59,958 bases of DNA, taken from Candidatus Viridilinea mediisalina (GTDB lineage Bacteria; Chloroflexota; Chloroflexia; Chloroflexales; Chloroflexaceae). Below, piece after piece: positions 44,301-53,240 of the stretch (positions are counted from its first letter, which is position 1; every line of letters starts with the position of its first letter). The stretch covers positions 1 to 59,958 of the forward strand of contig NZ_NQWI01000022.1 in NCBI RefSeq assembly GCF_002532535.1. Direction: 5' to 3'. Under the pieces are notes generated by a model, which was not told the DNA's origin, searched no databases, and saw nothing but the letters and a program-made list of their open reading frames with translations. The translations under genes and the position numbers were made by a program.

Positions 44301-46328
44301 CACACTGACCGGCGCATCTTGGCCGGTGAGAAAGCGGTAGATCAGGGTGTTGCTGCTGCGGGCACCACACTCAATGCAGGCTTTGGGTTCGTCCGCAGCG
44401 TTAAGCGGCACCTCGCGCAGGGCCACCGGCAGGGCTTCGCTTCCGCAGCGACAGCCAGGATCGGCACCTGCGGCGAGCGTACCGCACCGCAGACAACAGC
44501 TATACCCTCCGAGATCTTGCGGAGCTTCATCCAGATCATCGCCAGCAGCAGCCCGCTCATCCTCATCGTCATCGTTGGCCTGTGCGTTGAGCAGGAAGTA
44601 GACCTTGTTGCCCTCAAAGAGCGCATCGCTGGCGGCGAGTTGGCTCAACGTCCGCTGCCCATTCTCACCAGGCAGACTGCGCCCTACAATGTAGGTGGCA
44701 CCGCAACGGGAACAACTCGCCAATTCTACGACATGGGCGGCGCACTCAGGACAGCGCTCGTGGCGGCTGAGGAAGATCATGGGCTGTCCGTCGGGGTGTG
44801 CGTGCTGGTTCAAACAGGCGAAAGCCCCCTCCAATGAGCGGGCAAAGACGTGGTAGCGTGCGGGTAAGAGCGCCAAGGTGTCTGGCTCGGGGCGGGCGCG
44901 TACCGCAAGATCGATCAGATCGACAAGGTAGTCGGTGGGCGCGGCGGCAGCGGGAAAGATCTGGGGGGCCGCTGCGGCGAGCAGCATGGGTTGCTTCTCC
45001 AGCAGGTCGCGCAGGTGGCGTAGGTGTTCATCGCCACACAAGACGGTATAGCACCACGCATCAAGCGCATGGTCAAGCGGCGCAGACCGGGCCGTTGGTT
45101 GCTCATTGGTCAGGGCATGCTGCCAACACTGCTGTGCAGCCTGACGCGCCGCCCGCCGCAGGTTGTGATCGAGATAGGTGGCAGTCGCCTGTTCCAACTG
45201 GTCAAGCGCGGTAACGAGATCGGCACGATCGGGCAAGGCGCTGATGGTTTGGCGTAGTGCTCCGTAGCACTGGGGATCAGGTTTGCCCCAGGTAGCGCCC
45301 AATTGCGCGACAGGGACGCGCGATGCCGCCACCACATCCTGCTGCGCCGGATCGTCAGGTTCCCAAGCAAAGGGTTCGCCAAACAAGTTAGCGGCATACT
45401 GCGCCGCTGCCGGAAAATCGGCGCGCCCCCGCCCCAGGGTGGCACTGGTGGCAATGCAACGCAAGCGCCCCTCGGTGCTATCCACCACCCGCTCTTTGAG
45501 CCGCCGCAACAGCATGGCGATCTCGATCCCGTTGGCCCCATCATAGATATGAGCTTCGTCGAGGACAATGAAGCGCCAGTGCCGCCCGCTGGCACCATCA
45601 AAGAACGAACAGTCTTCGGGGCGCAGCAGCAGATATTCGAGCATCGCATAGTTGGTGAGCAGCAGATGCGGGGGCGTTGCGCGCATGGTTTGGCGGTCAA
45701 TGAGTTCGTTCTTGTTCAGCTCTTCATCAGGAAATTGATCGTAAAAACGCTGCTCGGCATATTCATATTTCTCTTCGGTCTCTCCCGTATAGCGCCCAAA
45801 CGTAATAGCCGGGTAGTGGGCCAAGATGCGCCGCAGGCGTTTGAGTTGGTCATTGGCCAGGGCATTCATCGGGTAGAGGAGCAGCGCACGAACCCCCGGT
45901 TCCGCCAACGTTCCCGCCGCCTGTTCACGCAGCAGATGATCGAGGATCGGCAGCAGGAAGCTCTCCGTCTTGCCGGAGCCGGTGCCAGTCGCCACAATCA
46001 CATTGCGTTCACGCTGCACGACATGGATCAGTGCCTGCTCTTGGTGTAGATGGAGTGGACGCAGCCAGGGCAAGGCGGGTTCTGAGCAGAGTTGCCGAAA
46101 ATCGGCATGGAGCACCCCCGCTGCGACCAACTCCTCTAACGAGCGTCCCTGCTGGAAGGGCGGAGCCGCCTCGATCAGGGGGCCTTTGACCAAGCGTTCG
46201 GGCGTCTCCAGCGCTTGGGCAAAAGCCGCACGGAGCGGCGGGTCACGAAAGGGGTAGATGGTCTTGAGGTAGCGCAGGTAGGTCGCACGCAGATGCTCGG
46301 TCGTATGCAGCGGGTGTAGTGATTGCAT
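41349..46328 (-). CDS. Giant DEAH helicase with DUF1998-like C-terminus
   Basis: 1659 residues. Helicase lobe 1: VIVATGTGSGKTES (motif I, about 110), VLDEAHIYDGANG (DEAH), TSATLGRG. Lobe 2: TFELGVDVGDLQTVLMRNVPP-type region and YVQRAGRAGRR (motif VI). Many zinc-type pairs follow (CPECAAHV, CSRCGA, CPTCGS, CAGCGRF, CQTCGY). The C-terminus (LYDNVPGGAGHVRYIAEEL, CCGPETSCYECLRNFRNQ) is a DUF1998/MrfA-type domain with a four-Cys cluster. Size and fusion resemble Druantia DruE, or DISARM DrmA plus DrmB in one chain. It is second in an operon 12 bases after the sigma-fusion gene, whose product may regulate or partner it. Confidence 0.92.
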   Translation of the reverse strand: MQSLHPLHTTEHLRATYLRYLKTIYPFRDPPLRAAFAQALETPERLVKGPLIEAAPPFQQGRSLEELVAAGVLHADFRQLCSEPALPWLRPLHLHQEQALIHVVQRERNVIVATGTGSGKTESFLLPILDHLLREQAAGTLAEPGVRALLLYPMNALANDQLKRLRRILAHYPAITFGRYTGETEEKYEYAEQRFYDQFPDEELNKNELIDRQTMRATPPHLLLTNYAMLEYLLLRPEDCSFFDGASGRHWRFIVLDEAHIYDGANGIEIAMLLRRLKERVVDSTEGRLRCIATSATLGRGRADFPAAAQYAANLFGEPFAWEPDDPAQQDVVAASRVPVAQLGATWGKPDPQCYGALRQTISALPDRADLVTALDQLEQATATYLDHNLRRAARQAAQQCWQHALTNEQPTARSAPLDHALDAWCYTVLCGDEHLRHLRDLLEKQPMLLAAAAPQIFPAAAAPTDYLVDLIDLAVRARPEPDTLALLPARYHVFARSLEGAFACLNQHAHPDGQPMIFLSRHERCPECAAHVVELASCSRCGATYIVGRSLPGENGQRTLSQLAASDALFEGNKVYFLLNAQANDDDEDERAAAGDDLDEAPQDLGGYSCCLRCGTLAAGADPGCRCGSEALPVALREVPLNAADEPKACIECGARSSNTLIYRFLTGQDAPVSVLATALYQHLPPSRDEASQALPGAGRKLLIFSDSRQDAAFFAPYIERTYNQVLQRRLLLKTIQEHPDGPAGNVRLQDLVAPLCKQAEAAQCFTQQQSSVERRCIVATWLQQELMATDRRISLEGLGLLAMRLVRPERWRAPQALMQAPWHLSDDEVWTLLALLLDTLRQQAAVTIHEDVDIKSEAFAPRNDEIFVRGHGSSGRERILSWEPVRGRNKRLDLLERLLARLQPAMDAVTRATFARDALKGIWTHLTEPRSCWQHHLVSRRHKTAGSIYQLSHAFWEYLPLASANFLRCPTCGSMSAWNLHGLCPTNRCPGILEPLDANDPLLVSNHYRNLYLAMHPIPLSAEEHTAQWISEEAGKIQERFVNGAINILSCSTTFELGVDVGDLQTVLMRNVPPTTANYVQRAGRAGRRTDTAAFVLTYAQRRSHDLTHYSEPERIVAGRVNPPRIGLNNAKIARRHMQAVLIAAFFRERYQTAGQNFKKVGDFFQAPSEATSGSALLMSFATSQPPAVLTSLRRIVPPAIQAELGLETWNWLRTSDGDGLLDLVEMATLEISEELQRYQALEKEAAAAQQYNQSKHYLYVRNTIRGRSLLGFLGSRNILPKYGFPTDLVELKTNHLSIPDASRVELQRDLRIAIAEYAPGAELVAAKRVWVGAGLYKQPQKDWRTFSYAICAGCGRFHLDTSNAANLTVCAACGEQLGKHPRLHGTFIKPEFGFVAADKPKASGENRPRRSYASRVYFAEYAPGSNGAQNQTELTTVAELSGEHGIVQQRYSRFGRLVLVNAGPQGRGFQICQTCGYAQPAPDAPPARRGKQSKPKPQKHSHLLKGHECAGTIQTHHLGHDFLTDVVELRFLGTGAAANHDTLWRSLVYALLEGAAQGLGIRRDDLDGTLYRYTAGAAPAIILYDNVPGGAGHVRYIAEELQQVVTSAAQRVARDCCGPETSCYECLRNFRNQPYHDLLQRGVVRDFLAALLAVVK

Positions 46329-46340
46329 TAAGAATACCTT

Positions 46341-49300
46341 TCATATCTGATCGAAATAGTCTTTAAGCAACCTGTCGAAATTTGGGTGACGCAGCTTCTT
46401 CAGCGCCTTGACCTCAATCTGGCGCACGCGCTCGCGGGTGACACCGAAGGTTTGGCCAATATCTTCAAGGGTACGTGGCGTACCGTCGGAAATGCCGTGA
46501 CGCAGATCGATGACACGACGTTCGCGCTCAGTGAGCTGATCGAGCGCCAGCGTGAGGTGATCACGCAGCATGGCGTTGGTCACCGTGCCATCGGTGTCGA
46601 GGGTGTTGGGATCGGGAATGAGGTCGCCCAGGGTGCTATCGGCCTCCGCGCCGACGGGTGTTGCCAACGAAACGGGGTCCTGCGCGATGCGGCGCAGCTC
46701 GCGCAACTTCTCTTCGCTCATCTCCAGATGGTGGGCCAATTCGCTATCATTCGGCTCACGCCCCAGGCTCTGGGTGAGTTGACGGTGTGCCTTCTGAACG
46801 CGGTTGAGCGTCTCGCTGAGGTGGACGGGCAGACGCACCAAACGACTCTGGTCGGCCAACGCCCGCGAAATCGCCTGCTTGATCCACCACGTCGCGTAGG
46901 TCGAGAATTTGTGGCCGCGTTGCGGCTCAAATTTATCAATGGCGCGCAGCAGACCAAGGTTGCCCTCCTGGATCAGATCGAGCAACTCTAAGCCACGATG
47001 CTGGTAGCGCCGCGCAATGCTTACCACGAGCCGCAGGTTGGCATGCGCTAACTGTTGGCGTGCCTCTTGCCCTAAGGCGATGGTGCGATGCACATCAAGG
47101 CGCGTGCGGACATTCAGATCTTCGTGCAGTAACCGATCCTCCGCCTCCAAGCCGGCAAGGATGTGCATCGCCAAGCGGTACTCTTCGGCAGCACTCAACA
47201 GGCTGATCTGCCCAATCTCGCGCAGGTAGAGCGTTAGGCTATCATTCAGCAGGCCATTGGGCAGAGCATCGAGCCATGCCGTAGTTGCTTGGGCTGCCGT
47301 CGCTACATGATCGGGGTGTTCCTCGATAATCACCACCCCATGCTGTTGCAGCAGATCGGCCAATTGGGCATCATCTTCAGCGCGATCAGTCTGTTGCTGA
47401 AAGGATGCCAGCGTTATCCAACCGCGCTCTTCGAGTGCTTGGAGGAGTGCTTCCATGCTTGGCTGCAACGCAAGCATCAGCGCAGCCACGCGCTCGCGCA
47501 CCAGTTCGTGCAGGGTGGCACGGCACTGTAGGTAGCCTAAAGACAGCAAGCCAGTGCGACACCTGCTTGCACGACGAAGGAGCACAAGGTGTGGCCACGT
47601 TCCCGCCAACAACATGGTATAGAGAGCCTCATCTTCAACGAGCATTGCCAAGGTTTGTACCAGATCGGTACATGCCTCAGCCTCACGCCAAGCATGGCGT
47701 TGGAGCAGTTCCTGCGCCGCTGCGAGGGGTGAACCTGTCACACCAGCAAGCAGCACCCGCAAGGCATCGCGTACCGAGACGGGCTGTGGCACATCACTGC
47801 CAAGCAGCAGATCGAGCGTCGCCTCCGCAGCGAGCGGAGGACGCAGCGGCTCGACGCTGCTCCAACCGTTCTGCACCGCAATCTGTAGTCGATAGCGGCC
47901 TGGGGGCAGATCCTCACGACTAAATTGGCAGCAAAAGCCGGTGAGCGCCTCATCCGGGATGGCTTGGGTGAACGGCCCATCCCAAGGCGACCAGAGGGGC
48001 CAGAGGCGCACCACGCGATCGCGCAACGCGCGACCAGAGTGCCATTGGAGCGCCACATTCCATGTGTCCGCGTGAGCAATCACCTGGGCCTGAAGGTGGT
48101 CGAGATCGAGCCCTTGGACGATCTGCAACACGGGAATGGAGAGCATCCCGGTTGGCGACCAACTCGTTGGCCCATCTGCCATCAGGTGAAGGGTGATACG
48201 CAGACAAGGCGCACGACTACCGCGCAGCGTATCCAAGGCATCACGAAGGCGGAAACTCCAACCGTGGTTGAGATTGCCTTGAGCCTCAAGCACATGGGTG
48301 AGTTGCCGCTCCGGATCCACGACAGCGAGCCGTGGGCGGGGCAGATCATCAAGGGCAACATCTGGTACAACACGCAGCATCAAGCGCGGATCGTCAGCCT
48401 GCTCGATCCATGCAAGTGGGCACGTGATGCGCTGCTGCTGCCAGACGTGCGCCCCATCATTGAGCGTCCAAGCCAGATGGGGCGTAGGGAGAGTAAAGGG
48501 CAAACTGATCAGGAGTCCATTGCTCATCTGCTGCAGCGCCAACGGAATGGCACTTCGACCAGCAGGCACGATCAGCGTAAACTGCTCCGGTACAGCGGCG
48601 ACCATACGTACCGCAGGATCGCTACAGACCAGATCTAAATTTGCATCAGTACCAAGCAATACCGAACGCTCGGCGTAGTGACCAGACGCATCGGGACACG
48701 GCAGATGCAAGTGTTTCTCAAGGGTTAATGCTGGCGCCAGCCCCAACGTGAAACGATTATCCCGTCCAAGCGGGCCACGCACACGCAGATCGAGTAATCC
48801 GAAGGTCATGCCCATCGTGCGCACAAACGCCTCAAGATCGAAGATCAGATCCTCAGACGTCATGCGTAGAAACGGCTGCAACTGCTCATGGGCCAATGGC
48901 ATGGCGCTGAGCCAAGCTTGCCCGGCTGCCACCAGAGTCAACTGCCAACGGGCAAGCTCTTGTGCGACGCTGTAGCGTGTCGTGCGCGGAATCTGCAGAT
49001 ACGGCAAACCACCCGCATAGATCGGCAGATCCGCATGGCCATACCCCAGATAGACCGGCTGATGGCCCATCAGTTGGGGGCGCTGTAGGCGATCATCGGG
49101 CAGCACGGCGATGCGTTGCGTTCCCACCGTGATCGCCTGGGCGCGCCGCAGATCCCACTGTTCAACCCGGAAGCCCTGCCAAGCGCCACTGAGCGGCGGT
49201 AACTCATCGACCTTTCGCCCGCTGCCCTCAATCCGCAGCGAGGCATCTACCGGACAGAGCAGCCACAGTTCGCGGGCAGGTACCCCAGCGGGAGTACGCA

Positions 49301-49754
49301 AAAGCGAACCACTCACCGGCTCAAAAACCAAGAGGGGGCGTTGGTGTGGAATGCCAGGCAGACGCCACTGCTGATCCAGATCGCGCCCATCCGTAAAACG
49401 CACCGTATAGCCCTGCTCATCGGGAGGCAAGGCAACGCGCTCTGGACTCGTCTCCCAATGCGCACCCGTAAAGCGCGAAGCGACCCCATAGCGCACCATT
49501 TGCCCATGACCATGACAGTCAACCTGCCAAGCAGCTTGGGGACGCTCACCGTGGGGCAGATGTTGCGCGGGCAACTCCAGATAGAGTCCTTCCCCCCAAG
49601 GATCGAGCCAAAGTTCCGGGCGACGTGGACGCCACGCCGGATCACGTCCCGCCCCACGTGTGCGACGGGTGGCATGCCACAGTGCATACTGATCAAGCAG
49701 AGGCTGGGGCAACCCAACTTCAGCCGCAGCGGGCAACTGCTGGCGTTCAGCCAT
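46341..49754 (-). CDS. Sigma-70 factor fused to a large unassigned N-terminal region
   Basis: 1137 residues. Residues 835-1137 are a full primary-type sigma factor: region 1.2 (LNDSLTLYLREIGQISLLS), region 2 (ANLRLVVSIARRYQHRGLEL, LDLIQEGNLGLLRAIDKFEP, RGHKFSTYATWWIKQAISRA), region 3, and region 4 with LTERERRVIDLRHG and FGVTRERVRQIEVKALKKLR. A region 1.1-like segment (about 755-830) precedes it. The first 750 residues, rich in Trp and beta-strand patterns, match no family I know. A sigma factor of this completeness fused to such a large region, in an operon with a DUF1998 helicase, is unusual. In two-gene Druantia type III systems the helicase partner is a large unknown protein (DruH), so the N-terminal part might be an equivalent; that is speculation. 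Confidence 0.85.
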   Translation of the reverse strand: MAERQQLPAAAEVGLPQPLLDQYALWHATRRTRGAGRDPAWRPRRPELWLDPWGEGLYLELPAQHLPHGERPQAAWQVDCHGHGQMVRYGVASRFTGAHWETSPERVALPPDEQGYTVRFTDGRDLDQQWRLPGIPHQRPLLVFEPVSGSLLRTPAGVPARELWLLCPVDASLRIEGSGRKVDELPPLSGAWQGFRVEQWDLRRAQAITVGTQRIAVLPDDRLQRPQLMGHQPVYLGYGHADLPIYAGGLPYLQIPRTTRYSVAQELARWQLTLVAAGQAWLSAMPLAHEQLQPFLRMTSEDLIFDLEAFVRTMGMTFGLLDLRVRGPLGRDNRFTLGLAPALTLEKHLHLPCPDASGHYAERSVLLGTDANLDLVCSDPAVRMVAAVPEQFTLIVPAGRSAIPLALQQMSNGLLISLPFTLPTPHLAWTLNDGAHVWQQQRITCPLAWIEQADDPRLMLRVVPDVALDDLPRPRLAVVDPERQLTHVLEAQGNLNHGWSFRLRDALDTLRGSRAPCLRITLHLMADGPTSWSPTGMLSIPVLQIVQGLDLDHLQAQVIAHADTWNVALQWHSGRALRDRVVRLWPLWSPWDGPFTQAIPDEALTGFCCQFSREDLPPGRYRLQIAVQNGWSSVEPLRPPLAAEATLDLLLGSDVPQPVSVRDALRVLLAGVTGSPLAAAQELLQRHAWREAEACTDLVQTLAMLVEDEALYTMLLAGTWPHLVLLRRASRCRTGLLSLGYLQCRATLHELVRERVAALMLALQPSMEALLQALEERGWITLASFQQQTDRAEDDAQLADLLQQHGVVIIEEHPDHVATAAQATTAWLDALPNGLLNDSLTLYLREIGQISLLSAAEEYRLAMHILAGLEAEDRLLHEDLNVRTRLDVHRTIALGQEARQQLAHANLRLVVSIARRYQHRGLELLDLIQEGNLGLLRAIDKFEPQRGHKFSTYATWWIKQAISRALADQSRLVRLPVHLSETLNRVQKAHRQLTQSLGREPNDSELAHHLEMSEEKLRELRRIAQDPVSLATPVGAEADSTLGDLIPDPNTLDTDGTVTNAMLRDHLTLALDQLTERERRVIDLRHGISDGTPRTLEDIGQTFGVTRERVRQIEVKALKKLRHPNFDRLLKDYFDQI

Positions 49755-50110
49755 GAACGGCCCCCGCTGATACGCAGCCGGTTCGCTGAGTACCGCCGCT
49801 CTTGTTGGCCCTGCTCAGCCTGCCCCCTGGTGTCGCGTTGGTCGTGTGCGGACGCATGGGTTCTTGTACAATGTGGTGGATGTGCGCCGCAGCATGCGGT
49901 GTTGGTTGTTGCCTCTTTGAGAGGCGATCTTGCGTGACATGACCTCATAAGGCCCGTTGCGGTGCCGTTGTTGCCCTCCCTGCTCTGTTCTGTTTTCAGG
50001 CCATAGCAGGGGGGGCTTTTTTGTGTTCCCCCTCAGGGGCCGATCTCTGATCGCGCCTCCGCTGAGGGGGTGTGATCGGATCGGCCCCTTCGTGCAGAAG
50101 GAGGCCGCTC
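49755..50110. other. Divergent intergenic region
   Basis: No gene seen. Contains TACAAT (about 49866-49871, plus strand) as a possible -10 without a good -35, a GGGGGGGCTTTTTTGTG stretch near 50005-50025 that could end transcription, and AGAAGGAGG (50095-50103) serving the next gene. Confidence 0.45.
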
Positions 50111-50962
50111 TTGTCTACCGCCGCTGTTGCGTTGCCCGCTGCGCCCCCGTTGGCGATCCCGGAAGATCCGCAAGCCCCTTTTGGGGTGATTGCGCTGCCC
50201 GATCCGACGCTGCTCGTGACCGACGCGGGTATTGCCCGCGCCTACGCTGCGCTCTGTGCGCACTATCACGTTGCGGCTGCGCCGGAAGAGCGCGAGAAAG
50301 CCGTGCGCCCCATCGGGGCGCAACTCGACAAAGCCTTGGCCCTCGTGCTGGATCGGGAGCGCTGGACGCTCCACGATGACCATGTGGCCCTCTTGGGCAG
50401 CGAAGGCGACCGCTACCGCACGACGCCCGCCTTCTGTGAAGGCCCTGCGTGGGTGAGTCGTGGGCGCAAAATGACGGTCTGCAAGGGTTCGCTCAATGCC
50501 CGCGTGGGCATGTGCAACCATCAACTCGCCGTGGAGTTGCTGCGCTTGGCGCAACAGCTTGATCATCCGCTAACACCCGTTTTCGCAACCGATCCCGCGC
50601 CGACGGCGCTGGTCGCGCTGCCTGGATGGGCGATCTTCGCCCTCTGGGGGCCGATCACCATCGCGCAGCGCAAGGGCGCTGACGCACCCGAATCGGTCGA
50701 ATTGCTCATGGAAGAGTCGTACCTCTCACTCACTGGTGGCGGCTTTGCCACCACCACGACATGTGAACTCTCTGGCGCTCACACCCTGATCGCCATCCCC
50801 GTCGAAGGCTTCCAGAAGCTCTGGGAGGCGATTCGCCCCCATGCGATGGAGACGCCAACGCTCACGTTGGCGGTAGAGATCAGCGACGACACGACGGGCA
50901 TCCTGAAGCTTCAGGGTGGCCCTTTTGATCATGTCGTCTCGGTGACGGGGGTGGTGTTATAG
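50111..50962 (+). CDS. Unknown protein, first of the plasmid/ICE-like gene cluster
   Basis: 283 residues from a TTG start at 50111, chosen for the AAGGAGG 7 bases upstream. No family recognised. Seen: a conserved-looking central part (VSRGRKMTVCKGSLNARVGM, CNHQLAVELL) and a C-terminal half resembling a beta-rich domain with LTLAVEISDDTTGILKL. It is the first of several plus-strand genes (50-59 kb) with the same kind of ribosome site and spacing by repeats, as in plasmid or ICE backbones. Confidence 0.6.
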   Translation: MSTAAVALPAAPPLAIPEDPQAPFGVIALPDPTLLVTDAGIARAYAALCAHYHVAAAPEEREKAVRPIGAQLDKALALVLDRERWTLHDDHVALLGSEGDRYRTTPAFCEGPAWVSRGRKMTVCKGSLNARVGMCNHQLAVELLRLAQQLDHPLTPVFATDPAPTALVALPGWAIFALWGPITIAQRKGADAPESVELLMEESYLSLTGGGFATTTTCELSGAHTLIAIPVEGFQKLWEAIRPHAMETPTLTLAVEISDDTTGILKLQGGPFDHVVSVTGVVL

Positions 50963-51024
50963 GCGATAGGCGATAGCCGAAAGTTCGATAGCCGATAGCC
51001 GATAGCTGATAGCTGATAGCCGAC

Positions 51025-51279
51025 CTAGCTACCCGACAGTTTAAGTTTCCCGTTACACGACGTTCTTCAAGACCTCGCACGCCGGCAGGCTGGCTTCGGC
51101 AAGCTCAGCCACCGAGCCTGCGGCTGTTATGCGGTGAAAGCCCGCTTCGCGGGCTTGGACCGAATCCCTTCAGGTGCAGCCCGCGAAGCGGGCTTTGCAT
51201 AGCAGCGCAGGGCTTTAGCCCTGCGCCCCCAGCGCACGGGATTGAATAGTATCGTCTCCACAAACTGTCGGGTAGCTAG
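51025..51279. mobile_element. 255-bp MITE with 18-bp terminal repeats and 9-bp target duplication
   Basis: CTAGCTACCCGACAGTTT (51025-51042) is the exact reverse complement of 51262-51279. The 9 bases ATAGCCGAC occur directly on both sides (51016-51024 and 51280-51288), as a target-site duplication. The inside holds nested hairpins (GCCCGCTTCGCGGGC, GCAGGGCTTTAGCCCTGC). No coding capacity. The target lies in a CCGATAG heptanucleotide repeat, so part of the duplication could be pre-existing repeat. Confidence 0.85.
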
Positions 51280-51345
51280 ATAGCCGACCCTTGAACCCCG
51301 ACCCCTGACCCCTGAACCCTGACATACCCAACAAAGGAGGAACCC

Positions 51346-52152
51346 ATGCTCTCCAACGAGCAACACCCCGTGCGCCCATTTGATCCGGCTCGCTTTGTCG
51401 GCCAGTTGGACTATGGGGGCGCGACCCCCATTTATGTTGCGTCGCTTGCTTTGCACCACACCGGCGAGGTAGTGGTCATGAATCTGGTGGGCCACGATAC
51501 GGCAATCAGCGCCAAGGCGTCGGCCTTCTTCCTCAACAAGCCCATCCAGTTCATTCCCGATGAGGCGGTGCTGGATACCCCTTTCTGGCGCGAGCCGCCG
51601 CTCCTCAAGCGGTTGTCCAACAACTACCGGCAACTCACCAAGAAGGTGCCGGGGATTCGCAATATGGCCAACTGGATCGTCATTGCCAACGGGATGCGGG
51701 TGAAGTTCAACCTGCATAACCCGCCGAACCTTCCGGAGTCGGCCTACAAGAAGCCGGACGAGCAGCAGCAGCAGCAGAAATCGCCCGTAGTGATGCAACC
51801 GGCCCCACCGCCGGTCTATCGCTATGTGTTGGCCAACGAGGGCGGAATGCCCTCGGAAGGCGCCTTTGTCGGCATGCTCGTTGGGATGCGGGTGGTGTTG
51901 TTGCGCCCGCGCCGCCCCGACACGCGGATTGCTGCTAGCCAGTGGGCGCACGCCCTCTGGCAACGGGGGCTGGAGCGCGGCTTGATTACCCACCTCCCCT
52001 CTTTGGGCGTTGCATGCTGGTCGATCCTCGTCAACACGATGAGCTGGAATAGCCTTGTCTCTGAAGGCGTGCGTGATGGGTGGTTGTCGCTCCCCCAGGA
52101 GATGCACCACCGCACGCGGGGTACACGATCATTTGCCATTGCTGCGGATTAG
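51346..52152 (+). CDS. Unknown protein of the plasmid/ICE-like cluster
   Basis: 268 residues; AAGGAGG lies 6 bases before the ATG. No family recognised. Two parts separated by a Gln/Pro linker (DEQQQQQKSPVVMQPAPPP, near 142-160). The N-terminal part contains KRLSNNYRQLTKKVPGIRN and the C-terminal part PDTRIAASQWAHALWQRGLE. Cytoplasmic by composition. Context suggests mobile-element maintenance or cargo. Confidence 0.6.
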   Translation: MLSNEQHPVRPFDPARFVGQLDYGGATPIYVASLALHHTGEVVVMNLVGHDTAISAKASAFFLNKPIQFIPDEAVLDTPFWREPPLLKRLSNNYRQLTKKVPGIRNMANWIVIANGMRVKFNLHNPPNLPESAYKKPDEQQQQQKSPVVMQPAPPPVYRYVLANEGGMPSEGAFVGMLVGMRVVLLRPRRPDTRIAASQWAHALWQRGLERGLITHLPSLGVACWSILVNTMSWNSLVSEGVRDGWLSLPQEMHHRTRGTRSFAIAAD

Positions 52153-52257
52153 GAATGTGTCACGCAAAGCCGCAAAGCCGCAAAGCCGCTAGGGGTGGGG
52201 ATACCTGCGCCGAACACGTCGCATGATCAATGACGCCAAAGCGCATTGGGACGCCAT

Positions 52258-52318
52258 GTTCGGCTATCGGCTATCGGCTATCGGCTATCGGCTATCGGCT
52301 ATCGGCTATCGGCTATTA
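52258..52318. repeat. CGGCTAT heptanucleotide tandem repeat
   Basis: Eight or so direct copies of CGGCTAT upstream of the methyltransferase gene. The same unit (or its complement GATAGCC) occurs at 50964-51020, 58958-58985, 59298-59332, 59722-59745 and 59878-59958. Confidence 0.9.
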
Positions 52319-52391
52319 CTCTCCCGTCGGGCCATCCCCATGCCCCGGCGAGGGCGTGGGCATGGCCCGGCTTGCCGAAAGGAGGCCAGGG

Positions 52392-53240
52392 ATGGCCCAC
52401 GGACTACACCAAAATCTGCTGAATGAAGCCTTCGTGCGCACGCCGCCGTGCCAGACACAGAAGGTGCTAAAGAACCTGCTCCGCGTTGCGGGGACGGCGA
52501 CGATCTTCGATCCGACGTGTGGCGAGGGCGATCTGCTTGAACCCTTTGCCCAAGCTGGCCACCGCATCGTGGGGGTGGAACTCCACCGCGAGCGGGCCAG
52601 CGAGGCCCAACAGCGCATGCCCGATGCCACGATTATCGCGTCGCCGCTTGAGGCGATGCGTTTTGATGCGCCCTTTGCCGATGTGTTGGCGCTCAACCCG
52701 CCCTACTTCCTGCAAAACGGCAAGCGGGCGGAGTACACCATTACCAAAGAGGCGCTGGAGTATCTCCGACCAGGCGGCATCGCCTTTGGAGTCTATCCGG
52801 CGCGCAGCGCATGGAAGGCCGATCTGGTCATCCTCTGGGCGAAAGCCCTGCGTGATGTCCAGGTCTTTCGCTTTCCCGATGGCGATCCGGAAGATGAATT
52901 CGCATTCCAGAAGTTCACGCAGATCGTCGTCATTGGCGTGAAGCGCGAGCAACCCCTTGCCGAACCCGATCCGGGTGAACTGGCTCGCTTGCGGGGCTTT
53001 CGCTACCGCAAGCCGGACAAGGAGACCGGCTCGTGGTGGGCTGGTGGCACGCCGCCGCCAATCCTGCCCGATACGCCGAGCGAAGGGATCTCTACGGTGA
53101 CCCCGCCGCGCATCCCGATACCTGTGAGCTACACGCTCATGAAGGCGGATGTGGCGGAACTGTTGAAGGCGCTCCAATCCCACGGGGCACACCTTGACCC
53201 CTCGTGGCACGAGGATACCACCTTTAGACATGGTTCATAG
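52392..53240 (+). CDS. Class I SAM-dependent, N6-adenine-type methyltransferase
   Basis: 282 residues from the ATG at 52392, chosen for AAAGGAGG 7 bases upstream; longer frames start inside the CGGCTAT repeat. Motif I DPTCGEGDLLEPFA, acidic ribose-binding GVELHRERA, and catalytic motif IV LNPPYFLQNG (NPPY, typical of adenine or amide-N methylation). Possibly the DUF6094-type family found on plasmids and ICEs. The last residues (FRHGS) lie inside the inverted-repeat element at 53224-53370, so the native C-terminus may have been replaced. Confidence 0.85.
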   Translation: MAHGLHQNLLNEAFVRTPPCQTQKVLKNLLRVAGTATIFDPTCGEGDLLEPFAQAGHRIVGVELHRERASEAQQRMPDATIIASPLEAMRFDAPFADVLALNPPYFLQNGKRAEYTITKEALEYLRPGGIAFGVYPARSAWKADLVILWAKALRDVQVFRFPDGDPEDEFAFQKFTQIVVIGVKREQPLAEPDPGELARLRGFRYRKPDKETGSWWAGGTPPPILPDTPSEGISTVTPPRIPIPVSYTLMKADVAELLKALQSHGAHLDPSWHEDTTFRHGS

